The notes beneath the pieces were generated by a model. That model worked only from the letters and a program-made list of their open reading frames with translations. It had not been told where the DNA came from and did no database searches. Shown piece after piece: positions 36,073-46,764 of a stretch of 64,000 nucleotides of DNA (position 1 is its first letter; every line of letters starts with the position of its first letter). Origin of the DNA: Pascua guehoae (Eukaryota > Basidiomycota > Tremellomycetes > Trichosporonales > Trichosporonaceae). Made by a program: the position numbers and the translations under genes. The DNA lies in NCBI GenBank assembly GCA_001600415.1, contig BCJX01000022.1, forward strand, positions 117,900 through 181,899. The letters are read 5' to 3'.

Positions 36073-38517
36073 ATGACCTCGACTCCCCCCCGCTGGGACG
36101 AAGTGTCGCCCCATGCTTGGGATGTCTACGACCTCGTCTGCTTCCTGGGCATCGAGGGTCTCCAAACTCCATACGTCCGGGACCTCGCACCCCGCACCTC
36201 CCGTCAGCAACACCAGGCCAAGGGATCTAACGTCCCAGTTCCCCGCTCAAAGGAGGACGCAGTGCGATCAAGGTGCAGGTTTCCACTCTGGCGGGGACAC
36301 GAGCCGCAGTTTCATCAGCTTTGGGCGGTCGCTACCTATTTTGCTCGCGCTTATAGCGCGGATGAAACTATCAACAAGGTGGACCGATTCCTCCTCCTCG
36401 ACGACACGGGGCTGGGAAAGACGACGCAGATGGCCATGGTCATCGCGTACCACACATGGGTCGTCATGGAACGCCGCAAGAATCCATCGTTCATGACACC
36501 CGTGATGCGACCCCAGAAGCCGTCCATTCTTCCCACGGAGTGAGTTCGAGCCTGCCCTACTCAACCATCCCTGTCCGTCGTCTGGGTCTAACCAAACAGG
36601 CGCGTACTGTCGAACGTCGATCCCAACACGCCAGTTTTCAATCCCCTCCCCGCGCTGGACCGTCTGAAGCCGATTCTAATCGTAACCAAAAAGGGCATTC
36701 ATGACCAAACTTACAGTGACATGTTCAAGATGTTGGATATCAATCACTTCACATGTTTCCGTCTCAATTGTCCCAGAAATGACAACGACCGAGGTGATCT
36801 GTACTGCAACCGTCTGGGCAACAGCGGTACCACTGTGCCAGTTGCCATCACCAGCTGGCCCTCACTCGCCTCGGAATTCAACTTCGTCTTCGAGGAGGAT
36901 CCAGATACCGCCGCGGGCACTGAAGAGAAAGACGAGGAGGGGGTCCAGACATTCCACATCAAGCCCCGGCTGCGAGGGCGAACCGCGTATGAGGTCGATT
37001 GGAGTATGGTTTTCATGGATGAGGTGGATGATGCGCGCAACCCTCTCACAAACACATTCAGCAACGCTCGCATCATCACGAGTCGTGCTTCAATTGTGTT
37101 CGGCATGACGGCGACCCCGGTGCACAACACCCCTCTCGATCTCTTGAACCTCCTCCGTGTTGTGGGGTTTGACACGTCCAAGCGCCATCCAGTGCCCTTT
37201 CCTCTGCCAGAGGGAAGGCTGACGCCAAAGAAGGTAAAGCGGATACAGGCAATGTACGCCGACTGCCACCCTCTGTTGCTGAATGTTGTCTTGCGGTTCT
37301 CCGAGCTCGAGAATCGGCGCAAGGCAATATCAAGGAAGCGATCCAAGGCTCTGGAACGCGGCGAGGAAGATCTCCGCCAGTACGACGACGACGTGGCCAG
37401 TGTGGACGCAGAGATTGTCAACACAATCATGCGGCCACTGGTCAACCTTGCCTCGCCCCTGACGGTTCGGCGCAGACCTGATACACTAGCTCAAGGCCGC
37501 CCGATCGTCACTGCCCCCAGGCACTCCCACACCGACAAATGGGTAGTGTTGAGCAAAGAGCACCGCGAACTGTACGATGCTGTCAAGGGCAAGGCGTTTG
37601 GCACAGAGGCGCGGGAGGTACTCGTTGATCCCGAAGTCGTGGTCGAAAACAGCTTTCCCAAGGACCGGAAGAAGGCGAACGCACTGGCAGCGGCAGCATC
37701 CGCCAAGGTACAGGAAGCGATTACGCTTATTCAGAGGGTTAGTGAAGAAGATACCGACCTTCCTGAAAAGCAGCGGCGCAAGGTTATTATCTTCATGCAC
37801 TGGCCGCGCTTTATCCCCCTCGTACTGCAACACCTCAAGCGCGCTGGTATCAATGCCGCCGCGATGTCGGGACGTACTTCCGATCAAGACCGAGCTGCCA
37901 TCTGCCAAGACTTTCAGAAAGATGGCAGCCATCGGGCATGTACAGTCCGGCGTGACGACCACGTCGTTATCGACAAGGACAACCGTGCGCGAGTCCTGAT
38001 CATCACTGAGGCAGCGTCATCTGGTCTCAATCTGCATCGGGCCAACATTATGATAATGATCGACCAACCGTGGACCGCCGCAAGGCGCAACCAAATTATC
38101 GGGCGTGTCCACCGTTATGGGCAGAAACGTCGAGTTCAAGTATACGACATCATGGTCCAAAACACCATTGACTGCCAACTCCGCTCGCTCATCCAGCGCA
38201 AGGCGCGGTACGTCGCAGTCCTGGATGAAAAGGCGTGGCTCCTTTCGCCACTTTTGGAATCCAGCAATACAGGGCCACTTCACGCGACGAATACCGGCGA
38301 AAGCTCCTCCGGCCACGCAGCCGCTTCTCACGACAACCAGTCGGTCCCGAACAACCAGGCGGTAGGACCACTCCAGGCAGCAGTCGGCACAATCCCCCTG
38401 GCGACGGACCACGTCAAACGCTCCCCATCTCCTCCTGCCTCGCATGCCTTGTGCAAGCGGAAGGCGTCTTCGCCTGCAGGGGGCACCAAACGCCGCCGTA
38501 TTTCCCCGGACGAGTGA
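36073..38517 (+). CDS. SNF2-family helicase-like ATPase
   Basis: Two exons, 36073-36539 and 36600-38517, giving 794 aa. Motif I is DTGLGKTT with Lys116; motif II is DEVD (296-299), unusual compared with DEAH; motif III is GMTATPVHN; motif V is TEAASSGLNLHRA; motif VI is IIGRVHRYGQ. The C-terminal RecA lobe contains KVIIFMHWPRF and FQKDG. These define a double-stranded-DNA translocase of the SNF2 superfamily, acting on nucleosomes or other DNA-bound proteins in the nucleus. The last ~100 residues are disordered and end in KRKASSPAGGTKRRRISP, a likely nuclear localisation signal. No bromo-, chromo-, SANT, RING or HIRAN domain is visible, so the subfamily is open; the divergent motif II and short N-terminus suggest a lineage-specific type. 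Confidence 0.88.
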
Positions 38518-38965
38518 GCTGAAAGCCTTCCCTCACGGTGTGGCCCCCTCCCAGTACGCCCACAGTTGTCTCGCCCCTCAAGATTGGCCTCAAGCTTTCG
38601 ACCATGAATCGCAGCCGTGCTCGTCCCGTCATCAACCTCATGCGCAGGATGGTTTCCCAGCCTTTCCCGCCCGACGTCGAATGAAGTACACTGCACCAAT
38701 ACGTATTTGCATATATTTGCCTCACTGATGTGGATGCATGTGAATGTCGTTGCTGTTCGAGAAGCGTTCCAAGCCACCCCGTTTACGCATCTCGGTAGCG
38801 TCAGGCCAACGACCTATTACTGTTAAAAATACCGAAGCTACGCTACGTGGCTGGGAGTGAATGTCCATACATACTAGAAGATGGACACCTACCGGGCTAC
38901 CAGGGCTGCGGAGGCACGGGGCTTCCCGCTTAGACAGGCCATGATTCATACATGACATGCTACGT
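38518..38965. other. Convergent intergenic spacer
   Basis: 3' flanks of the converging SNF2 and F-box-like genes. No gene recognised. Confidence 0.5.
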
Positions 38966-40567
38966 CTATTCATACACAACAGTCTCCATCCGCCACTGGT
39001 CATTGCCTACGCGAGCGCGGTACTCTTCATACGTACAAGCCACAATGCCATCTTGCACCATTGCCTCAATCCTTTCGTCAGGCCATGTATCAGGTCGATA
39101 TGGATGACCGGGGTAATCTGGGTCCTCATCGCCATGGTCCAGCACGGCCTGAAACCTGTCACGTATGAACTGGATGTGATAACAGACCCTCTGCCGGATC
39201 TCGGCCATCTTGAGGTTCAACAGGCGCTTGTCCTCCTCGTCGGGATCAGGCGCGGCCTGCTCCCACTGGAGCTTGACCTGGTCGACGGGCAGGTCATCAG
39301 GCAAGCAGAGCTGGCCAAGTCTCCAGTTTACGTCAACTTGGAGGGAAAATCGCCGTGGTTTGACGCCGCCCAAGACGACCTTGGCAAGAAAATCAAGTCG
39401 TCGATGGGTATCGTTGTCGGCCATGAGGTTGCGTTGTTTGTAATAGTGGTCGCATTTCGCGGGAAAATTTTCAGGCATCGTGTTGAGGGCGACCAGTGGA
39501 ACCGCCTCTAATCCTACAAGTACGAAGCGGGTGTCTGGTAGCAGTGTCGCTGCCCCAAGCGTGAGCGGGCCGAGAATATCCATCTCGTGTGGGGTGCGGT
39601 TGGCGTGGAGGTTATGGCGCCAAGTGGGATCAAAGATGAAGACGACTTCTGTGGGCGGGAGTGGGCCGGCCGGATCGAGGGAACGGGTTGGGCACCAGAC
39701 CTCGCCATCGTATCGTATAGGGCCGGGGTCACTGGTATCGTCATTATTGTAGTCGTCGGTCGTTGTGGAAATAAAGTCGTACTCGCGTGGTGGTTCGGGC
39801 TCCGGCAAGGCGACATTAACGACGATGCGCTTCAATGCCAGCATCTTGCTGGCTCCCTCATATACAAGATGGTAGTCGTCCTCCTCGGGTCGCGTAAAGA
39901 CCACGGCTGTCTCAGCGTCCAGGGCGCATTCCGAGAATCCCAACGTCGCGTTCGGAAAGCGGACAACTCGAAGTGGGAGTGAACAAAGCCCAAGTCGAGG
40001 CGGCACGGCCCCAATGACATCAACAGCCATGACACCTTTGAGAGGGTCACGGTTCGAAAGCCATTCAGATAGCGGCGGGTCGGAAGGCGATCGGGGTCGT
40101 AGACTGGGCAGCGGCCGAAGGTGCGGTTTGGATGGTCCGCTGAGATCCACGGCAAAGACACTGGTCCGGAGACAGTGTCCATCCGAACCGCTGTTGTACA
40201 GGCAAGATCCTAAGTGGGTCTCATGGTCGTCGGCGCAGGGGTGGGAGTGCTCCGACGTATGGGTCACTGGCAGACTCGTAGTCAGCGGGGGGTAGACCGA
40301 CCGGCGTAGGGGCTGCTGTATAGGCCGCGTCTCCACGAGAATATGGTGGGCCATTCGCATATCGGCCCGTGCACAGACATTGCGAGAAACGAGGCGCAGG
40401 TTGATGAGGCCGCTGAATGGAACTTCATCCACAATAGCCTCGAATATGTGGGGGAAGCTGGTGTGGTCCAAGATGACTGGCAGGCGGCGTCGCTTGTTCA
40501 GTCGCAAATCAGGGGCTTGGTCGGCGGTTGATGGACTCGAGTCCGAGTCGATGACACGCTTTGGCAT
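38966..40567 (-). CDS. F-box-like protein
   Basis: 533 aa, no intron, from the ATG at 40567 (an in-frame ATG-like start 13 codons upstream is possible but has no TATA nearby). The N-terminus is polar with an RLNKRRRLP basic patch. Residues about 38-75 (DHTSFPHIFEAIVDEVPFSG, then LRLVSRNVCARAD) read as an F-box motif, the Skp1-binding part of SCF ubiquitin ligases. The remaining ~450 residues are a substrate-recognition-type region without recognisable repeats. Many such F-box genes exist in trichosporonalean genomes and are rarely conserved. The target is unknown. Confidence 0.75.
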   Translation of the reverse strand: MPKRVIDSDSSPSTADQAPDLRLNKRRRLPVILDHTSFPHIFEAIVDEVPFSGLINLRLVSRNVCARADMRMAHHILVETRPIQQPLRRSVYPPLTTSLPVTHTSEHSHPCADDHETHLGSCLYNSGSDGHCLRTSVFAVDLSGPSKPHLRPLPSLRPRSPSDPPLSEWLSNRDPLKGVMAVDVIGAVPPRLGLCSLPLRVVRFPNATLGFSECALDAETAVVFTRPEEDDYHLVYEGASKMLALKRIVVNVALPEPEPPREYDFISTTTDDYNNDDTSDPGPIRYDGEVWCPTRSLDPAGPLPPTEVVFIFDPTWRHNLHANRTPHEMDILGPLTLGAATLLPDTRFVLVGLEAVPLVALNTMPENFPAKCDHYYKQRNLMADNDTHRRLDFLAKVVLGGVKPRRFSLQVDVNWRLGQLCLPDDLPVDQVKLQWEQAAPDPDEEDKRLLNLKMAEIRQRVCYHIQFIRDRFQAVLDHGDEDPDYPGHPYRPDTWPDERIEAMVQDGIVACTYEEYRARVGNDQWRMETVVYE

Positions 40568-42571
40568 TGTTGTGAATACGGCTCTGGATGGAGATACGAC
40601 AAGCAAAGAGTGGGAGGCGATGGTGCAGAGCTCAGAGATCAGAGATCAGAGGGAGGGAGAGAGATGGTGAAGACTGTGTTGATGGTTGTGTTGATGGTGT
40701 TGACGCGGGGTTATGAGGGTGGGGCATTGTACGTAATGTAAACGTAGTCTGAAACGCGTGGCGGAAACGGAAAGCAATGCCTTACACCATGATCGTCATG
40801 GGAGGGAGGGGAATAGTTCATCACATTTGGTAGTCAACTCTCGATCTGCATTTCGAAGATGGACCGAGCACCCGTTAGGCCACTCACTGCACCCGAGCAC
40901 CTACCAGAACCATGCGCGCGAGGTGGGGTCGCACCGTAGCCACATAGTCCTTCGACGCCTCAGAACTCGGTAATGTCGGTGCAAACTGCTGATACATGGG
41001 TATGCCTTAACTTGATGTTGTGCAGGTGTTCTCTCGGGGTACAGGGGTTGAACCTCATGAAAGCGACCTGGTGACCTGGTCCTTCTCCACCACCACATGG
41101 GATTTCATCCCAGCAGCAGGGAGTCGCCAGGTCACCTTTGCCTCAAATGTCACCTTTGCCTCAGGCTGTGAGGCGTGGCTCGTGCCACTGCACTATCACT
41201 TTAGGGCAGTTTTGCCTTAATGCGACCTCATCCCCCACCATCACAAACCGGTAGTGACGTTGCTTAACACAACTTGCCCAGCACGGTGATAATTTCCCCA
41301 AGGCGTGCAGTAACGGCCTCCAACAGTAGTAGGACACACTCACGATGTCCGATATCCACATGCCAAACTCGGTCATCTGACCCACTTGCGCTCCCTGCGC
41401 CTTTCCACACTCTCCACCCAACACCAAGCCTCCTTGTGTCCGCATCCGCTGGTCATCTCGGGGGCGCCTCCTTACTCGGTCACTCGAGTTACCAGATATC
41501 CATCGAGAATGCGCCGAAGTTCGCACGGTACGCGGCCCGGCTGCGGGCCCCGCCATCCCCGCCTCGTTATCCGACCTTCATTGCGAGATAACAAACTGTG
41601 CTGAAACCAGCGTACAGTGTAATCACCATGTGGCGCCCACTACTGCGTGGCGCAAGCCCGCCATCCGGCCATGTCCACTGCCCACACGCTACGAGTACGA
41701 TGCCCAACCGCAGCCAACCCCTGACCCCGTGGTCCCAAATTGGCCTGGCTTGTGGCTTGGCACCCTCGACCTCTATTCCGCACATCACCCCTACGTCACG
41801 ATGATCGCTGCCGGAGGTGGCTCTCGTTGCTGCGCACCGCCCCGCGGGGGATTGATGTCTTGTACTGGAAGTGGGCAGGGCGGCCCGTCGAGCTCCGTGG
41901 TGCGGCCGTGGCCCAGGGTTGCCACCTTGAGTAAGGTTGGCGGTCCGGAGCAATTTCCCGACGTTCACCCCGATCTCTACTTGGGAGGCATCTCTGCTGG
42001 GTGCAAACATGGAGCTGTACGGTCACGCCTAGGTGGTGCAGCCGGGCCCCTGCGTCGGCGGGCCTCATCCTGGGCGGATCGATGGATGCTGGAGTGGCCG
42101 ATCCACATGGCTGGCTCGTGCCTTGAGTGCAAGGGGCCAGCATGGAAGGTTGAGTAGCCTTGCCTTGAGAGGATAGCATCAAGCGTCACCGAGACGTCTT
42201 TTCCCCGCAATCGCCCCTGCGGTCCCCGGGCCGGCCTGAAACCCCACATGCCCACCCCTTCCGCGAAGCATTCCGCCGTCCACAGCAGGCACCACGCTCT
42301 GGGTTGGTGTATGGACTACTCTCGTTTTAGCCCGTATATCCACCACGTAGCCTATCCGGTTATTCACTTCGCTCTCGAACTGTGGATGCTAGCTGGTGGC
42401 GCCCCAGCATGCTTTACCCCGCAGAGGCACGCTGAGGTCCGCATCTGGGACCCCGGCCATACATATTATGAGTGGGCCGAGGTATGAAGAGGGGTCTATT
42501 CCTCTCCGTCTTGGCTTGACTAGTCACCACAGTGACAATAACGGCAACACCAACAAGGTTGCATCAACAAA
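40568..42571. other. Intergenic, possible gene remnant at 41.6-42.5 kb
   Basis: No confident gene. Several plus-strand frames with protein-like composition follow each other (41630-41800, 41800-41934 and 42250-42487, the last containing HHVAYPVIHFALELWMLAGG), but they lie in different frames with no consistent splice sites. This could be a decayed or heavily spliced gene. Confidence 0.3.
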
Positions 42572-44593
42572 ATGCAACGAACTACCTTCAACGCCTGGGC
42601 GGTGGCCCTCATCGCCGCCCTGACAATGGTGAGCCCAAGTCCCCCGTGCCTACCCAGAATGGTCCAACACGGCGAACTACGCGTGGTTTCCACAACGCTG
42701 ACCATAGACGGTCAACGGGTACGACTCGTCGACATTCAACTCTGTGCAGGGTTTCCAGACCTTTGTGGACCACTTCAAAGAGCCCGGGCAGACCAAAATT
42801 GACCCCAATATTATCGGTGCCGTTGGCACGGCGTACACTGTCGGCGGCATTGTTTCCGGCATCTTTATCAACCCCACACTCTCGCGCCTCACGGGTCGCC
42901 GCATCCCGATGCAGTTGGGTTGCTTGCTGGTTAATATTTCAACATTTATTATGGTTTTTGGTGAGTTGCGGTAGTGTTGTGAAGGATGGAGAAAGAATTT
43001 TGGCAATGTCGTACGGCGCAATGTGGCGTAGAGCTGTGCAGGCCTGGTCTGTTATGGCGCTGCCTTTCGTCAAAGCCAGGCGGCGTCGAAGTTGAAAGCC
43101 AGCCATAGCTCCCGACGCCAGACCAACACTCTCCTGAACAGCATCCATCCTAATCACACATGCCCACCTGCACGGCACCGCTAACTCCCAGCTCCCAACA
43201 TGAGCGCCTTCATGGGTGGCCGAGTTATCATGGGTATCGGACAAGGTATCGCCATCCCCTCGGGCCCCACCTACATTGCCGAAGTGGCACCCAGCAAGGT
43301 GCGCGGCACCATGATGTCGTTCTGGCAGGTGGGATACACTATCGGCGCCGCAGTCGTCTACTGGGCAGCCTACGGTGCAAGCAAGTCGCCACACCTCGGC
43401 CTGTGGCAGTACCGCCTCCCGATCCTGATGCAGCTCATCTTTCCGTCCATTGTCCTTGTGGGCATGTTCTGGTGTCCCGAGACGCCGCGCTGGCTCGTCG
43501 AGCACGGCAAGATCGAAAGGGCACGCAAGTCGCTCGAGTTTACGCGCCACCCGGACGAGGTCGAGGCAGAGCTCGAGAGTATCATGCTGGCCATCGAGTA
43601 TGAAAAGTGTGTCGTCGACCCCAACCAGCGCTGGTGGACCCCTTGTGAGTAGATCAAGACTTGGGTGTGTGTGAATACCTGGTAAACCACCCTTGTGTTC
43701 CTTTCTCGCCTCTTCTCTCGCTCACAGCAGACATCACACTTTTCAAGGAGTCGTCGCTGCGCCGGCGTATCATCGTCGCGATCCTCATCAACGTCGGCCA
43801 GCAGATCTGCGGCAACGGCATGCTCGCCTCGTACTCGACCATCATCTACCAGCGCACCTTCTCGTCGTCGGACACCATCTTCCTCCTCAACGGCCTGTAC
43901 GGCTCCTTTGCCATCCTCTTCACACTCAACTGCACATGGCTCGTCGAGCGAATGGGCCGCCGGTGGATTCTCCTCGTCGGTGCCGCCGGCCAGGGCATCA
44001 TGCTGCTCATCGTCTCGATCATTGGCTCGGTCACGAAAGAAAACGCCGACGGGACACGTCCATACAATGTCGGCATTGGTGTCGCCGCGTGCTTTTTCAT
44101 GTTTGCCATCTTTTACAAGCCTTCGTGGGGCGCAACTGTCTGGATTTATTCCTCGGAAATCTTCTCGACCGACGTGCGCGCGCACGCCGTCGCCATCTCG
44201 GCCCAGACGCAAAACGTCGTCAGCACCATTCTCAACCAGTTCTTCCCGCTCTTTCTTGAAAAGTGCGGCTTTTACACATTTTACTTTTTCGCGGGCCTCA
44301 ACGTCTTCCTCTTTGCCTTTGTGTGGTTGTGAGTACTAGCAGTGGGGTAGCGAAACGTCATGCCCCATCCGCCTACTACTACCGCGTTAGATATCGTCCT
44401 AACCCACAGCTTCGTTCCCGAAACCAAGGGTGTAGCCCTCGAGGACATTGACACGCTCTTTGGCGGTGTTTCCCGCCGCGAGGGTGGAGAGGAGATTGAG
44501 CACCAGCATAAGCTCGACCTTACGGATGCCAAGGAGGACGTGGTGCACACCGAGGTCGTAGACGTCGAGAAGCAGGCGCAGATCCGTCGCTAG
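42572..44593 (+). CDS. MFS sugar transporter 3 (sugar porter family, short N-terminus)
   Basis: Five exons: 42572-42628, 42708-42960, 43192-43644, 43728-44328 and 44410-44593, giving 515 aa. Twelve membrane segments are expected, beginning at residue 8. Signatures: NGYDSSTFNSVQG after TM1, SRLTGRR in the loop 2-3, FMGGRVIMGIGQGI, PETPRWLVEHGK before the central loop, GQQICGNGM in TM7, ERMGRRW and FVPETKGVALEDID after TM12. It has the form of a fungal lactose-permease or sugar-porter clade protein; the substrate is unknown. The acceptor at exon 4 is a tandem NAGNAG site (43724-43730), so an isoform with one residue fewer is possible. The N-terminus lacks the ~120-residue extension of the other two transporters. 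Confidence 0.9.
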
Positions 44594-45031
44594 CGGAAGG
44601 TCATTAGATCATGAGAACTGGGTCGGATAGGTAGTAATTCGCAGTCCTGTGTAAAGTGAGCTGGGGCTACTATTGTCCAGATGGTTATTTGGATCGTTTT
44701 GCTTTAAAAGCAAGAATGTACATTGTGGTTGAATGATTATGAACATATAGGTTCCAGTTCGGGTCTCGGCGAGATCTGGGCACACCGATACATTCTACAG
44801 CACGCCCAGGCCATGTTTCCTACATCACTGTCATAGCAGAACGCGAGCTATGCTCGCCCGCGCTGTTTGAACAGAGTGGAGGGGTTGTAGGCACCTGACG
44901 AGCCCAAACTGACCGGCGGCGTGTGGCACTTGGGATACCAATTCACCCAGCGCGAGCCGACCACCACTCGAGCCTGCACTGTATCCGCAACCAACACAGC
45001 CTTGCAGAAGCAGGGCAGCCCAAAAAGGGCA
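44594..45031. other. Intergenic 3' of sugar transporter 3
   Basis: The first 200 bp are AT-rich, as expected for a 3' UTR. From about 44925 the sequence is a diverged copy of the region preceding tRNA-Pro (GTGTGGCACTT, CACCACTCGAG and GGCAAG shared in the same order). Confidence 0.45.
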
Positions 45032-45102
45032 AGACCCTCGCCCGGATTCGAACCGGGGCCCACTTTACGATAACACACGGTTGGCCGCCAGGCCACCTGC
45101 AA
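45032..45102 (-). pseudogene. tRNA-Pro-like pseudogene
   Basis: The 3' half matches the tRNA-Pro at 45351-45450: GTGGGC, an intact T arm (CCCGG-TTCGAAT-CCGGG), CGAGGGT and a TTTTT run. The 5' half no longer provides a partner for the acceptor strand, a normal D arm or an anticodon stem. Confidence 0.55.
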
Positions 45103-45350
45103 TTTTTTTTTTCCAAAACTGGCTCTGGTCGAGATTTGAGCATACCTGCATGTTCTGCATACCCATGCACCCCTCTGGGATAGTGCACCATCGCTATCGC
45201 AACCCAGAAGCTGTGAACGCCGTCCGCCGCAGTTTGAACGAAGTCGAGGAGCCTGAGTGGGGGGGGGGGGTGTGGCACTTTGATCAACAATGGCCCCGCA
45301 CCGAACACCACTCGAGGCTGCCTCCAGTCTGTGTGGGCAACAAAAGGCAA
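45103..45350. other. Spacer between the tRNA duplicate and tRNA-Pro
   Basis: Contains a T run at 45103-45111 and a G run at 45259-45269. Its right part is the counterpart of 44925-45031. No gene recognised. Confidence 0.45.
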
Positions 45351-45450
45351 GGCCCTCGCTGGGATTCGAACCCAGGCCCACTCCCAATGCTCGAGGCGTA
45401 AGATTGACAACAACCCTAAGAGAGTATGATAACCACTACACCACGAGAGC
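45351..45450 (-). tRNA. tRNA-Pro (AGG), intron-containing
   Basis: On the minus strand GCTCTCG (45450-45444) pairs with CGAGGGC (45358-45352), discriminator C. The D stem is GTGT/ATAC, the anticodon stem CTCTC/GGGAG, and the loop TTAGGG plus T with anticodon AGG. An intron of about 27 nt follows position 37. The variable loop is TGGGC and the T arm CTGGG-TTCGAAT-CCCAG. A TTTT terminator lies at 45345-45342. All stems are complete apart from G-U pairs. Confidence 0.88.
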
Positions 45451-46006
45451 GCGTTACGTAAGTCTCGCTAGGGCAGATGGTCTGAGGGGATTGTTGTGCG
45501 AAGTAATAAATGCCCTCCCCACAGGTCTATCACACAGGTTTGCGTGGTCTGTATATCCTATCCATGTAGAAGGAAGTTGCTGAGCATGTCGGGGTGCTGT
45601 GAGTCTGGTATGACAGAAGGGCAGCAGAGACCCGGGTCTCCGCTGTCCCCATTTGGCGTCATGAACCCACCTGTTATGGTGCCTCAAAACTGAATCGACC
45701 CGTACGACGCGACGCGCCTCTGGCGACCTGTGCACGCCCTCACACCCCGCACAGCACGTTTCAAGTGTAAAGCAGTACATCAGTAGTGCTGATTGCAGTG
45801 CAGATCTCGAGACGACGTCTTGGCAGGGCTTGGCACAAATAGGGGTTGTGAGCAATGTTCGGGTGCGGGGCCTCTGGCGTCTTGTACGACGCGACGCGCG
45901 ACGCCACCAGGCCACCAGACGCGTCGGTGTACCTGCTGTTTCCGCTCTTCTCGAATTGGGGGGCCCGCCCTGATCGCCCTGTTCGCCCTGTTCCGCGTTT
46001 TGTGCA
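45451..46006. other. Intergenic between tRNA-Pro and the inverted-repeat element
   Basis: No gene recognised. Overlapping minus-strand frames show no motif. Confidence 0.45.
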
Positions 46007-46385
46007 GAATTTTTTGCTCCCGTGGCACTTTTGAACTCTTTTTTTGCTAGCATAGCACAAAAGTATTCGTTTTTGCTACAATAGCACAACTTTTGATCAC
46101 CTCCAGTTCCTTCCATGCATGGATTTTCATGCATCAAAAGACTGCAGCATCTTCTACAGACACACATGTACGCATTTTAGGGGGTTAGGGGGTTAGGGAG
46201 GTTAGGGGGTTAGGTGGTTAGGGGGTTAGAAGGTTAGGGGGTTAGGTGGTTGGGGTGGATGTATGTCGTCCAGATGCTCGCTACGGTGGGCACGGGGGCA
46301 AAAAGTGCCATCGTAGCAAAAAATAATACTTTTGTGCTACTCTAGCTCTAAAAGAATTCAAAAGTGCTACGGCAGCAAAAAATTC
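46007..46385. mobile_element. Inverted-repeat element enclosing telomere-like repeats
   Basis: The left arm (46007-46095) and right arm (46296-46385) are inverted copies about 89 bp long with roughly 80-85 percent identity by eye. Each arm is itself three ~30-bp tandem variants of a TTTTTGCTNNNNTAGCACAAAAGT theme. The central 200 bp hold short ATGCAT palindromes and a TTAGGGGG-type array. No open frame of interest lies inside. A clear target-site duplication was not found. It could be a non-autonomous DNA transposon or a chromosomal rearrangement scar. Confidence 0.65.
46177..46254 (+). repeat. Interstitial telomere-like array, (TTAGGGGG)n type
   Basis: About ten 8-9-nt units in a row: five perfect TTAGGGGG units alternating with variants TTAGGGAGG, TTAGGTGG (twice) and TTAGAAGG, and a final TTGGGGTGG. 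The G-rich strand runs left to right. TTAGGGGG is the known telomere repeat of Cryptococcus. Unique genes continue on both sides, so this is not the chromosome end. Confidence 0.85.
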
Positions 46386-46625
46386 GTTTTGTGCATCCAT
46401 TCACGTGCATTCCGCGTTGTAGCGGTTAAGTCGACGAATGGCGTCCAAGTCGCCGAGGTAGGGTAGCCCACGGTGGCGTCCGTGGGGATGTTTGGCTTGG
46501 CACCGCCCACAAGGGCTGGCACGTCGAGTCACCCAGAGTCAACATCCACTCACCTCAGACACCCACCACTCCTACTCGCTCTCAACAACAACATTCGTAC
46601 TGCTGTCACTTGTCTCCCTCCGGCC
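46386..46625. other. Promoter side of the DUF4246 gene
   Basis: No gene recognised. Sequence changes from AT-rich to CT/CA-rich toward the TATA box. Confidence 0.45.
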
Positions 46626-46632
46626 TATATAT
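46626..46632 (+). promoter_or_regulatory. TATA box of the DUF4246 gene
   Basis: TATATAT about 135 bp before the ATG at 46765, followed by a CT-rich leader. Confidence 0.5.
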
Positions 46633-46764
46633 CGCCCCTCGCCTCGCCTGGCTATACCCTCCCCATCAGCTCCTCTCCGACTGCGGCCTCCACCTCTCTT
46701 GCGACAAGCTCCACCACCCATCTCCCGCCCTCTCTCAACGGACCCTCCTTTGGCGCGCACCACC

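Noticed and set aside
46177..46254. True chromosome end
   Set aside because: Genes and unique sequence continue on both sides and the array contains only about ten degenerate units.
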